Part shown: piece after piece, positions 1 through 9,467 of the stretch
Numbering within the stretch: position 1 is the first letter of the stretch
Layout of the letters: each line of letters opens with the position of its first letter
Origin: Pyropia yezoensis
Lineage: Eukaryota; Rhodophyta; Bangiophyceae; Bangiales; Bangiaceae
DNA: 64,000 nucleotides
NCBI GenBank assembly: GCA_009829735.1
Contig: CM020619.1
Coordinates: 1,122,590-1,186,589 of the forward strand
Direction of reading: 5' to 3'
Notes under the pieces: generated by a model
What the model was told of the DNA's origin: nothing
What the model saw: the letters and a program-made list of their open reading frames with translations, nothing else
The model's database searches: none
Position numbers and translations under genes: made by a program

Positions 1-370
1 GCTTGCTTTTTGAGTGTTGGCCCGGTTAGCGGCCGGTGCCTTGCTGGCACTTGGCCCGCTGGGGGCGCCCTCTGGGGGCCTCGCTCAGGGCCCCTGGAGA
101 GGCCAGGGGGGGAGGTTCTTGAGGGGTGCTCCGGGGTTCTCCCCGGGGCCATCTTGTAAAGTCAACAGTACTTTGGGTTCCTACTCCCTCGGGCTTTTGT
201 CCTGTTTACCTTAGCCTCGTATCGTGGCGGGCGAGTGGACCAGCAAGGGCTCTTACCTGCTCCTTCCTGGACTCCGGACTGTGGTCTCTGTGTGTGTGAT
301 TGTGGTTTCTGGTTACGGGAATCTAGGTCCCATTACGCTACAGACGCCGACGACGCACGAGTCGCTGCTC
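1..370. other. Upstream stretch, no gene recognised
   Basis: GC-rich sequence leading into the protease-like reading frame. That frame is open upstream of its first ATG at 371, but codons before 371 contain no ATG. No repeat, tRNA or transposon end was seen. Confidence 0.4.
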
Positions 371-1512
371 ATGTATAGTTCCATCGACACAAGCGACATG
401 GTCACGGTGGCAGTGGTCCTCGAGGAAGGCTCGGACACCGCAGCGTGTGCGAGCGCGTCCGTGGCGGCGGGGATTGAGCCCAAGCCGGGGATGTGCCCCC
501 TCCTGGACGTGTCTTTGACGGGATCTGCTGTGGCGGGTCAGTCGCCCGCGGCGGCGGCGGCGGCCGTCGCTGCCGCCGCCGCTACTGCCCCCGCCAATGG
601 AGCCCGCCTCGGGCCGACGCGCCCCTGGGCCGGCACTACCGGCGCCGCGGAAGACACTCCCCGCGCTCCCCGCATTGTCGGCGGTCGCCCTGTGAAGTTG
701 ACGCCGGAGCGGTCCATGCTGATGGCCATCCTCCACAAAGAAGGCTATGTGGAATGCACCGGAACCTTCTTCTCCGCCTACCGGGCGGCAGTCACTGCCG
801 CCCACTGCAAGGTCGCGGTCGGCGCCAAGGTGCTCATGGTGCCGCCAGGGACGGGCCCGCCGGGGGTGACCCTCACCGTCGATAGGTCGATCACCCACCC
901 CAGCTACAACCCTAAACCACAGGCGGCCCCCTATGACGTGTCGGTGCTGAAGTTTGCGGCCGACGCGGCGTGGAAGTAAGCGATCGCCGCCGCCATGGAT
1001 CCGTGGCCGCTGGTGGCCCTCAACGACAATCCGGCGGTGCCCGCGGCGGGATCGGCGGCGCGGGCGTCGGGCTTTGGCCTTCTCGTTGACGGGGGGCCGT
1101 CGTCCAACGGGGCGCTGTTTGTGGATGAGCCGGTCCTGACGCCTGCTGCGTGCGCGTCGTGGCAAAAGGCCGAAACCTGCCGCCGGGGCAGGCTTACGGG
1201 CCCCTCGACGGCCCCGCCTATCTGTGCTCCATGGTCCCGGATGGGGACTGCAGCACGTGCCAGGGCGACAGCGGAGGGCCGTTGTTCCAGATTTCTTTGG
1301 GCGCTCCCGGCGGAGATGTAGAGCCCACGCACGTGCTCGTGAGCGTCACTAGCTTTGGGTTTGGCTGCGGCAAGCCAAACTCGGCCTCTGTGTTCGTCCG
1401 CGTGTCTGAGGTGGCCCCGTGGCTGATGGCGCAGCTGACGCCCACGGGGGGGCGGACGCCGTCGACGGTGGCGGCGCGTCGGCTGCCCAAGCCCGCAGCG
1501 GCGGCCGCGTGA
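371..1512 (+). pseudogene. Trypsin-family (S1) serine protease, broken by a stop and a frameshift
   Basis: The product resembles a secreted chymotrypsin-fold serine protease. The zymogen-type cleavage site RIVGG is followed by TAAHC (catalytic His codon 803-805), YDVSVLKF (Asp codon 935-937) and CQGDSGGPLF (Ser codon 1270-1272). His and Asp share one frame. An in-frame TAA at 977-979 interrupts it, yet the same frame continues with trypsin-like sequence (GFG block, then TPAACA) to about 1165, where homology moves to another frame for GDSGGP. Asp-to-Ser spacing is about 110 codons, normal for S1 without an intron, so splicing out the stop would make the domain too short. The first ATG is 371; an Ala-rich spacer precedes RIVGG. 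The C-terminus ends in a short basic/Ala tail. It is either a recent pseudogene or carries two assembly errors. A GTAAGC donor-like string overlaps the stop, which keeps an unusual intron possible. Confidence 0.75.
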
Positions 1513-2089
1513 GTGGTACCACGGGGAATCTCGACGAGAAGCGACGCTACCGCCTCATCTGAACAGGAGGGCTTGCTGGATCGTGCCCTGGGCGGTCCGC
1601 TCTTGTTTTGTACCCTTCGGTAACTGCCGGCAACTGAAAATGGAAATCGATGTACACTGTCACTTCCATTGTTTGGCCGCCTTGACTTGGAAGGGGGGGG
1701 GGAGCGGTGGGGAGCACGCGCTGACGGGGTCAGGGGGGGAGGGCGTGAATGGGCAGCGAGAGGACTGGAACCCTCTGCGGGTACATGCGCGCTGGTCAGG
1801 CCCCGCCGCCCGCAGGTGCGCCACCGCCGCCTGCCGCTCCACCATCCTTCAGAGACATATTTTGGCCCAGGAGGGATTCCCGCCCCCCTTCCCCCCCCGC
1901 CCCCTGCTCACAAACGACCCCCCCCACTCCCGCCCCCCGCAACACGTACCCGCCGGAACCTTTCGGCGCTGCACCCACCACCGCACGCAGGCGATGCTCC
2001 ACCTCCCCTCCCGCCCCCCCCCCCTAACGGCCGTACGGGCACCCAACTTTCCACCACTCCACCCCACCGCGACTGGCTGCCACCGCTCG
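1513..2089. other. Intergenic, C-rich; no gene recognised
   Basis: Long C and G homopolymer tracts (notably 1880-2040) generate overlapping open frames on both strands, none with recognisable protein features. It ends at the outer edge of the family A LTR at 2090. Confidence 0.5.
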
Positions 2090-2557
2090 TGTGGCTATAA
2101 CCGCTCGCGCACCGAGCACCCGAGTTGGGGAGGTCCACAAGGGCTGCCTCCCGTGTCGGGGGAAACGGAAGAAGTGCAAGTCGCACACACGCTGTCTCTG
2201 TTGTGGGGCAATCCCCCCACTAACAAACAAGAAGGTGGTGTGTGGGCCAACAGTTTCTTGGTCGAGACGGGGAAGCGAGGCCAAGCCCCGCTGTCCCTCC
2301 CCTTATCCGCCCAGGGTCCTCTCAGAATCTCGCCACTCAGAATCTCCCACCCCAGCACCTGCCCACCGGGCCACACGCAAATCAAGACGAGAAAATGCAG
2401 AAAACCCTCAAATCCATGTTGGATTTACTATCAAGCAAAGTATCTCTGACTTAAGGAAATTCGGGATCAAATGCAAAGGGAGGAACGGGTCAGACCAGTT
2501 GTCCCCCGTCCCAGTATGGCGCGCTCTGCCCCCCTGCGTGGGGCCAGTTCTGCCACA
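2090..2557 (-). repeat. LTR of Ty3/gypsy family A (3' LTR of element A-1a)
   Basis: A 468-bp repeat bounded by TGTGGC...GCCACA, matching 32474-32942, 60850-61318 and 44281-44749 (each 469 bp). In the element's sense (minus) direction it is the 3' LTR. A purine tract (GAGGAGAGGGGAG read on minus, 2558-2570) abuts its inner edge, as expected for the polypurine tract that primes plus-strand DNA. Confidence 0.9.
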
Positions 2558-2604
2558 CTCCCCTCTCCTCAGTTCCGACCGACCCGGTCGGCCCTGAGAA
2601 GGGG

Positions 2605-2611
2605 TATAAAA
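2605..2611 (+). promoter_or_regulatory. TATA box on the antisense-ORF strand
   Basis: TATAAAA in the context GGGGTATAAAAGCACG lies 48 bp inside the 3' LTR boundary and about 320 bp upstream of the antisense ORF start at 2925. It points toward that ORF and away from gag-pol. This is a sequence match only; transcription is inferred. Confidence 0.5.
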
Positions 2612-2924
2612 GCACGTGTTGCACTCGCCGGGGGCGCGACTCGCTGTCCCCCGGTACGTCACCTCAACGTGGAGGCAGTCACTTCGACCGTCCTTCTCCT
2701 CAAGCTCGCCCACTTGGTAGCTTGCACACACCTTACCACCACCTTCCCCAACCACTCACCTCACCGCGGGCCACCCCACGCTGGGGAGGCCCCCGGTATA
2801 CCCACGATCCAAGTCCCCCTCAGCTCGAGGTGGGCCTCAGACAGTTGCGGCCTAGTTGCCTCTCCCTAACTTGGGGAGAGGCATGGTGTACTCCGGGGTG
2901 TAGTCTGACTCCCTGGACGAGCGC

Positions 2925-4826
2925 ATGGAAGACACGCCTCGCGTTGTAGCACCCGTCGGGACTTCCGGCGGGAGCTCCACGGTTGCCCCGGGGGATGGGA
3001 TGCCTGCGCCACCCGACACTGAGTTGGCGGCTGGCTCTCCCCCGGATTTAGGCCCCGTCACTCCACGGGAGGCCTTGAGGAGGTGGTTCTACCCACCGTG
3101 GCCCCTGTACGAGGAGGGCTTGACGATCATCCGGTGCGGCCGACTTGGCCCAGCGATGGATCGCGTCTGGGGGCGCCTACGGGAGAAGTTCCCCCGTAGG
3201 GTAGGATTCCCTCCCGACTTCAAGACGGACAAGTTTTCCTTCCTTGACGACGAACAGGTCGAAGACGTGCAGCGGGTCAAGAACTTGTTGACCCGCGGGG
3301 GTACCACCGAGGGCCCCGGCGACGTGCCGACCTTCACGTGGGACGTGGTGGCAACTTGCCCCCCGTTCCTCAGTACCTCCGATCTGCACGTCCATCACTT
3401 CGACGTGCGGATGGAGAAGAGCATCTGACGAGGTCCCTACTTGGTGACCTCGGCTCAGCTTGAGTTTGCGCAACAAGCGCCGGCGAACAAGGAATTACTC
3501 CACCCCAAGAAGCCCGAGTGGTGGCCTCAAGTTGAGGTCCCCTATGAGTTCCCCGCGCTACTACCGCTGTTGGTTGACAACTTTGGCTGCGTCTTGATGA
3601 CGGCTAGCCCGGACCACATAGTGTTTGCCATGTTAGCAACACTCTGGCTCCTCGAGGTCAAGTCGACCTTGGCGGCCTGCGTCCAGAGGCGTCGGATCTT
3701 CTGGCGCCTCCCACCCCATCTGATCCAAGGGTCGGAGCAGCTCCCCCCTCGGCAAGTTGCTGAGGGGTGCTCGTCGGGTCAACTCACTCTACTCGAGGAG
3801 ATTGTGAAGCTCCACAAGCTCATCGAGTGGGAGAGCATCGAGCACAAGTTGCACCAACCTTCCCGTGGGCCCAGAGACGACGGCTTACTTCGCCAGTTCG
3901 TCTGGGTCGGCCATGAACTTCACGACGGCCGCGTGGATCTCAAGGAGGAATTGGGCATCGGGTACTACCCGTATGCCCCAGGAGTGGAGCGCCACACTGC
4001 GCCGCCACCAGAGAAGAACCTCGTGGTTGCAGTCGCCGACCCTGAAGAGCTTTGGGCGCAAGGTGCCGCGGCGGTCTCAACTCGAGGTCGCGGCTACCCT
4101 CGGGCTCCGCCAAGTCGGCGAGCCCATCCTCTTCCTCCTGTTCCGGTCCAGCCGCACGGGGACATCCCGATCGGCATTGCGGTTGAGTTACCCACGCCTG
4201 TGTCCCCCAAATTGGAGGCTACTCTACTTTCGGTCTACCCCAAGTTGGTGTTGCCGTCCGCGCCATTGACATCTGAGATGCTTATTACCACGTTGGTGCG
4301 CACCATTTCGTGGATGGCCGCGTCGGCAGCGACTTTCCAGACATCGGAGCCCCCTCAACTTGAGGAGCGCGTTTGCACTGTCGTCTCGACTGCAAGTTGC
4401 GAGTCGGTTGCGGAGTTTATGACGGCCGAGTTTGCTCGCATCGGCCCCATCATGCCCTCGTCTGCCCCAATTGGGCGCGGCAAGCGTCGGGCGAGCCGTG
4501 CCTACTCTCCTTCTCGTCGTCGTCGCCGCCACCCGCGGCGCTCTCCCCTCGTGTCGGATTACGAGTTGTCGTACTCCAAGTCGGAGTCATCCACCCCGTC
4601 CAAGACCGAGTCGGTCCGTCGTCTGCGCCGCCAACTTGCGAGCAGGACGAAGCAGGCACGTGGCCGCGCTGGTCGTCGCACTCGTGATCGTGCGACTCAT
4701 GACGACTCCGACCTGGAGGCGCCTACTCCACCGACTAGTGGTGACCGTTACCGGCGTGGGTCTCGCCGCTCGCCTCCGCGTGAGAGCGAGGGTCGTGGTG
4801 GTGGAGATTCTAGCGTGCGTGCCTAG
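2925..4826 (+). pseudogene. Antisense ORF (aORF) of family A element A-1a, one in-frame stop
   Basis: A 633-codon frame from ATG 2925 to the stop at 4824-4826, interrupted only by TGA at 3426-3428. The paralogue at 39100-40740 has sense codons there. It lies opposite to pol, whose stop is 111 bp away, tail to tail. No known domain is recognised. The N-terminal ~75 residues are Pro/Gly-rich. A central block contains LVTSAQLEFAQQ, a PEWWPQVEVP motif and WLLEV. The C-terminal ~130 residues are strongly basic with Arg-Ser-rich stretches and many Ser/Glu, compatible with nuclear or nucleic-acid binding (inference). Homologous ORFs occur at the same element position in families B and C. The Arg-rich tail could suggest a Gag-like or RNA-binding role; function is unknown. 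Confidence 0.8.
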
Positions 4827-4937
4827 TTGGCAGCTGCCCTTGTTGTGAGAGTGAGAGCGTTAGGGCTGTAGTTAAGAGCCCCTTTGCGTACCACTTCGAC
4901 TTGAAGCACTTTCTGGGCCTGACCACTTGGTCTTCCC

Positions 4938-5485
4938 TCAAGTTGAGGGAGGGCAATCAGGGTCGATGCCACTCCGGGCGCAGTAAGCCCGGACCTTCTC
5001 AGCGGAAAGGTCTTCCACATACTCCCATGTATCATCCTTGGCGCGGTGGCCAAACCAGCGCACCCTCAACAGGGGGCGGATAGTATCCTCATCCCACCCG
5101 CAGTCGACGAACTGATCGAACACGTACTCCTGCGGACCCTGGTTGGCCGCAGGCAGGTACGGCAGACGCCACGCCTTGAGCGCACGCGCCCAAGTCGGGT
5201 CGCCTGGAGGAGGTGGTCCAACTTTCACCACGTCCTGTCCGTTTACGGTACGGATCCCATCGTCACTTTCGATGGTGAACCGTCGCCCATCCGCACGAAG
5301 GACTTGGTATGGTCCCTTCGTCTGGAACACCAGCTGACCCCCAGTTGGGGCATGCGAATGTGCTAGCACCCAGTCACCCTGCTTGGGGGCGTGCTTAGCG
5401 TTACGTACCTTCTTGTCGGAAGAACCCTTGTACCGCTTCTGCGCTGTGTCCATCTCAGCCCTGACTTCCGGGATGAGCTCTTCAA
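4938..5485 (-). pseudogene. Pol C-terminus with chromodomain (A-1a remnant)
   Basis: This is the tail of a Ty3/gypsy polyprotein: the integrase C-terminal region (RAEMDTAQKRYK, GDWVLAHSH, GPYQVLR) followed by a chromodomain-like segment (LRVRWFGHRAKDDTWEYVEDL). It aligns with the last ~200 residues of the intact pol at 35005-39054. In chromoviruses such domains direct integration to marked chromatin. The upstream protease, RT, RNase H and integrase core are lost at 5485/5486. Confidence 0.9.
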
Positions 5486-6058
5486 TGTAGCATCCCTGGC
5501 CCTGACTTGGCGCCGACCCGGGATGGCGACCACGGGGCACCAGGTACCAGGACACGCCCGCCGTGTGGGAATGGCTGGCGGCCGTGGCCCGTGCCCGGCA
5601 CTGGAATGCGGGGGACTACGCTACCCACACGTGAGAGAGGGACTTCTGATGGGTTTTTGCATATTTGTGAGGGACTTGATTTGAGAGAATTTGAGTGTGA
5701 GATTAGTAAGGGGGAATAGAATTAGTAGTGATAGTGGCCCCCGACCTGACGAGGTTAGACTCGGGTCGGGGCCACTCGGGAGTAAGAGGGGGGCTACCTG
5801 GCCAACGTGCCGAGGCCCCCCCAGATGCACGTTAAGAGGGACAGCGAGGCGGTCTTGGCCCGCGCTCTCAGGGAAAAAGACAACTGCGCTTTTGCTTTCC
5901 TCTTCCCCGTGTGCACTACCGCGCGTGTCTGTTGGCTCTGCCAGCAGGCACGTGAGGCAACAGGCATAACACTCTCGTAGCTCCCCTTTCTGTGTTACCT
6001 GTCCATTTCCCCCGAGGGATACTGGCACGTGTCTGAGAGGATCGAGTTTTATACCACA
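5486..6058 (-). repeat. LTR of Ty3/gypsy family B
   Basis: A 573-bp repeat bounded by TGTAGC...ATACCACA, matching 51115-51684 and, inverted, 62470-63041. The left flank (TTCAA) is pol sequence of A-1a and the right flank (GGCAC) is unrelated, so no target duplication remains. This is a recombination junction or a truncated insertion rather than a clean solo LTR. Confidence 0.85.
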
Positions 6059-6276
6059 GGCACAGAGAGGCAGAAAGCGAGAGCGAGGGGGTACACCAAC
6101 AGGGAAGGGGGGGTACAGCAAAAATCAGACGATGCACAACGGGAGGGGGGGACGACGACCAACGGTGGGGGGAGCGAGGACAACGGGGGGGGGGCAACAA
6201 CGACGGCGGAAGCGACGGCGACGACGAGTACTGCTGGAGGACAATACGTAAGCAACGCTGTCCACGGGGGGAGCGA
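6059..6276. repeat. Purine-rich/GACGGC low-complexity DNA, left flank of element C-1
   Basis: GGGGGG/CGACGACG-type low-complexity sequence. It ends with AGCGA, the target duplicated around element C-1, and it resembles the minisatellite on the other side (16567-17000). The two were one array before the insertion. Confidence 0.7.
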
Positions 6277-6966
6277 TGTAGTGGCTTTACGTACCTTAGG
6301 CGCCTAGCACCCAGAACACACAGAGAAGCAACCCACCAAGAACGCGGGGAGACCGGAGAGATACTGAACCGTCGACCGCCTGGCTTATTTGCGCGGGGAT
6401 CCGCGACCAGGACGACAGTGTTCAAGCACACGCAAGTCTGTTTTTTTCGAAGGGGAAAGCAACGCGCACCCCCACGCACACTCTTGCCGTCTCTCACCCG
6501 CACCCAGCAACCCTCCATACCGGGCCACGTGCGGGCCAATCAAAACCCTCCAACATGTCCGGAGGGCCCCCTCCCCCACGGATCATCCCTGCCAGCGGGG
6601 CAGGAACCTCCAAGACACGGGGGAGAAGAGCCTCGCCGGACATCAGTGCCAACACTCAAGATCTCACCAATCTCTCAATCACGCAAAATACTCAAGCTCA
6701 ATCCAAACCCCAAGTGCATCCCATCCCGGATTATTTAGCAAAGGCCAATTCCGGTCAGGGGAATATCCCATACACTGGGAATCCCAATACGGGCCCCAGA
6801 ACCAATGGCGACCCGGTCCCATCTCAATAGGAGGGGACCAATTGGAAGCCAGTAAAATCCCGAAGAGCCAAGTCGGCCCCATCGTCCACACTAGGAAGGT
6901 GGGCGCAGGGGTACCACGCGATCTCTACGAGGTCCCCCCACGTGGAGGGCCCAATGGGTCCCTACA
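6277..6966 (-). repeat. 3' LTR of element C-1 (690 bp, full length)
   Basis: Bounded by TGTAGTGG...GGTCCCTACA on the plus strand. The adjacent internal bases 6967-6980 read GGAGGTGTGGGAAG on minus, a plausible polypurine tract. Confidence 0.9.
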
Positions 6967-7596
6967 CTTCCCACACCTCCAGGGGGTTGCGACCCGCGAC
7001 CCAGACACCGGGGCAACCTGCCCGATGCCCGACGGGCGGCGCCGGCAGTGCCACTTGGCAGCACGCCGTCCTCACCACCGAGAGTACCCATCCCTGTGGG
7101 GGGTGGATGACACAGGGTCAGCACGGCCCCATGGTGTTCCCCCTTGGGAAGACAGTCATGGCCGCCCCCGTCGAACGACAGGGGGGGAGACGTAGGGACA
7201 CCCCCCTCAAAACCACCACCCGAGGGGAGGGGGTCGCAGCAAGGATATGGCCCGTCGCTTCCCACAGCCCTGCCCGCAGAGGGTGGGGACGTGAGGGGAC
7301 TCGCTCTCCTTGCGCGGCCGGTAGCGAGGGGTTTGGGGGCCTCCTCTGCAACCTCCTCAGCCCTGTGTTTGGGGGCCGAGGGGTAGAAGAGGGCCGTCTG
7401 CCCACCCGCAAGGGGTGGATCGGAGCGGGGGGTAGTGGAGACGGGTGGTCGCCGCAAGGACGGCCACCGTCTCCTTCCCCCCTCGTCTCCTCCTCGCTAC
7501 CACCGGCACACGCGCGTCCCCCTCTCCCTCACCCTAAGGGTAGGGGTGACACCCATACACATTCCCCCCCTCGTCTCCTTCGGAGAGTGGTCAGAC
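6967..7596. other. Internal region between 3' LTR and antisense ORF of C-1
   Basis: About 630 bp of retrotransposon internal DNA upstream of the antisense ORF start. No convincing TATA box or ORF was identified; overlapping open frames here are G/C-rich shadows. Confidence 0.5.
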
Positions 7597-9400
7597 ATGA
7601 ATACCCCGTCGGGACAACCGGGCAACACGGCCACCATGGGTGACGATAGCGAGGGCTCGTCCCCGCCTACTCCTTCCTCCCCGTGTGGCCCTTCTGCCAC
7701 GCGGATGCCACCCGCCGCCCCAGGCGACGTCCTGATGGACGACGCCGGAAGTGGCCAGGGTGATGCCGGTCCGGCTTCGCCGGCCGAGGTACCTGCCCCG
7801 CCGTTGGCGGACTCAGAGGGGCCTGGCCCCTTCCGTGAAATTATCTCCTTCCACAAGGAGTAGCCCTATCCCCACCCACATCTCGGCGTGGTCACCGACC
7901 GGTGGGTTCAGGTGGATCCACGCCGCATGGCGGGGGTGTGGACAACATTTCGCCATCTCTACCCAGACCTCTACGAGGTCCCGATTGGGACGCCGACGGA
8001 GTGCCTCTTGCTCAGCTTTGTGGACGATTGGAAGCTCGCTCGGCAGCTGGACGACGCATGCTCACGCCGCCCGTTACCACCGGGAACATTGCAGGTCTTC
8101 GACTTGGCGTATTATCCGGGTCCGCTGCCGGTCATTGGGCGACGCCCTCGCGGTTCCTTCCTTCGCCAAGCGTTGGCGGAGCATCGGCACCGTCGGCGCG
8201 ACGGCATCTTTGCCTGCGCAGAGTAACGAAAGGTCGAGTGCTTCATCCACGGAGAGCGCCTCAAGTTGTACCCGGTCATTCCCTCTTGGTGGAGCGACTA
8301 CGAGGTTCCACGCGGCATGGCCGCGCGTATCGGCAACTTAGTTGCCGTACGGGGGAGTCGGCTGATGGCCGACGGCCCAGACTCGGCGGCCAGAGCAGCT
8401 CTGAACGCCTGCTGGCTGGTCGAGGTATCCGACGTCCTGCTTTCCTCGGGGTTGTATTACGGACATGCTTGGCTTGTCCCGATCCCCCTTCTGCATGCTC
8501 TCCAGGAGAGCCCCATTGACGCGTTGTGTCAGGGTATCCCTCAATCCGCGGCATACCTCTGAACGCTTCTCCTACTCATCGAGAAGGTCCATCAAAAGGC
8601 TTTGCCCTCCTTCTTGGGTCTTCCTATGTGAGCTCGTGCGCTGGTACGGTGCGCGAGGTCTTTGACCACCGAGGGAGTTCTCTTCTTAGAAGAAGGGCTG
8701 GGTCACGAGGAGCTACCCTACCCTCCGGGGCTAATGGCCGCCACGCGGGTGCCCATTCCGGAGCCTCGCGTGGAGGAAGAGGGGCCTTGTCTCCCCGAGT
8801 TTTCCAGGAGCGGTATGGCCCGTCTATGCAGCCGACCTCTCCGAGGGGGAGCCATGTTCAAGGCGCGTCATCTTCTGGGCGATCCTTCGGAACGCTCCTT
8901 TCGGGGGAACTATCCCCCCGGCGAGGAGGTTCGGTCGCCTAGCGGACGGCGGGCAACGGTCCCTGAGCCACTGGCTCCCTTCCGTTGGAATGGTCCGCCT
9001 TTGGCGATGCCTCGACCTAACCCGAGCACTACCATAGCGGCGCTGGGGCGGGTCTTTGATCCACCCCCCTCATCCCTTAGGGATGCAGTCGAAGACTCTC
9101 TCGCTAAGGGGCTGTGCCGGGCGTACACGAGCCTGGCGAAGGACATTGCGGCGATTGTCACCACACGTCGGGACTGGCGGGATATTCCCCTGGTGGCGTT
9201 GCCACTGCTATCTCAGTCGGCACTTTCCGACCGCCTGGACCGAGAACTCGGGAGAGCTAACATGGATACCATGGTGCAGATCCCGACTTTGTCCCTTCGA
9301 GGCGCGGCCGAAGCCGCGTACGGTGGTGGAGGACATGGCCCTCGATACCATGATGGGTCCCAGCCCTATGGGCACCAGGGTTACTTATGCATTGTAGGAC
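7597..9400 (+). pseudogene. Antisense ORF (aORF) of family C element C-1, four stops
   Basis: One reading frame runs from ATG 7597 to about 9400 without a frameshift, broken only by TAG 7861, TAA 8224, TGA 8560 and TGA 8629. Blocks shared with the family A aORF include VW..FR..YP, FVDDW versus FLDDE, YPVIPSWWSDYEVP versus PKKPEWWPQVEVP, and ACWLVEV versus TLWLLEV. A later block, GLCRAYTSLAKDIA followed by a second half ending in PLVALPLLS, recurs in the relic at 52501-52878. It is transcribed against pol, whose stop is at 9468. The exact 3' end is uncertain because the frame stays open into the sequence opposite the chromodomain. No known domain is recognised. Confidence 0.75.
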
Positions 9401-9467
9401 GCCTCATAGAGACGTCTCTCGTAGTAGTATGTTCTTTTTACACGTTTCCCCTGAGAAGAATAGCTTG

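Larger units (their letters stand above)
2090..5485 (-). mobile_element. Ty3/gypsy element A-1a, 5'-truncated
   Basis: On the minus strand the order is pol C-terminus with chromodomain (4938-5485), then an antisense ORF on the plus strand (2925-4826), then polypurine tract and 3' LTR. Everything upstream of the integrase tail is missing: pol homology stops exactly where a family B LTR begins at 5486. The copy is about as decayed as one stop in the antisense ORF suggests. Its layout matches the fuller copy A-1b at 32474-40740. Confidence 0.85.

Noticed and set aside
976-1165. Intron explaining the stop in the protease gene
   Set aside because: A donor-like GTAAGC overlaps the stop, but sequence after it in the same frame still reads as trypsin (GFG...TPAAC), and removing it would leave too few residues between Asp and Ser.
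1583-2449. 288-codon plus-strand ORF running into the family A LTR
   Set aside because: Half of it is antisense LTR sequence and the rest poly-C intergenic DNA; no homologue blocks, and the same LTR stretch gives similar frames in every copy.
5486-6058. Simple solo-LTR insertion into A-1a pol
   Set aside because: The flanks share no 5-bp duplication and pol does not resume on the other side.
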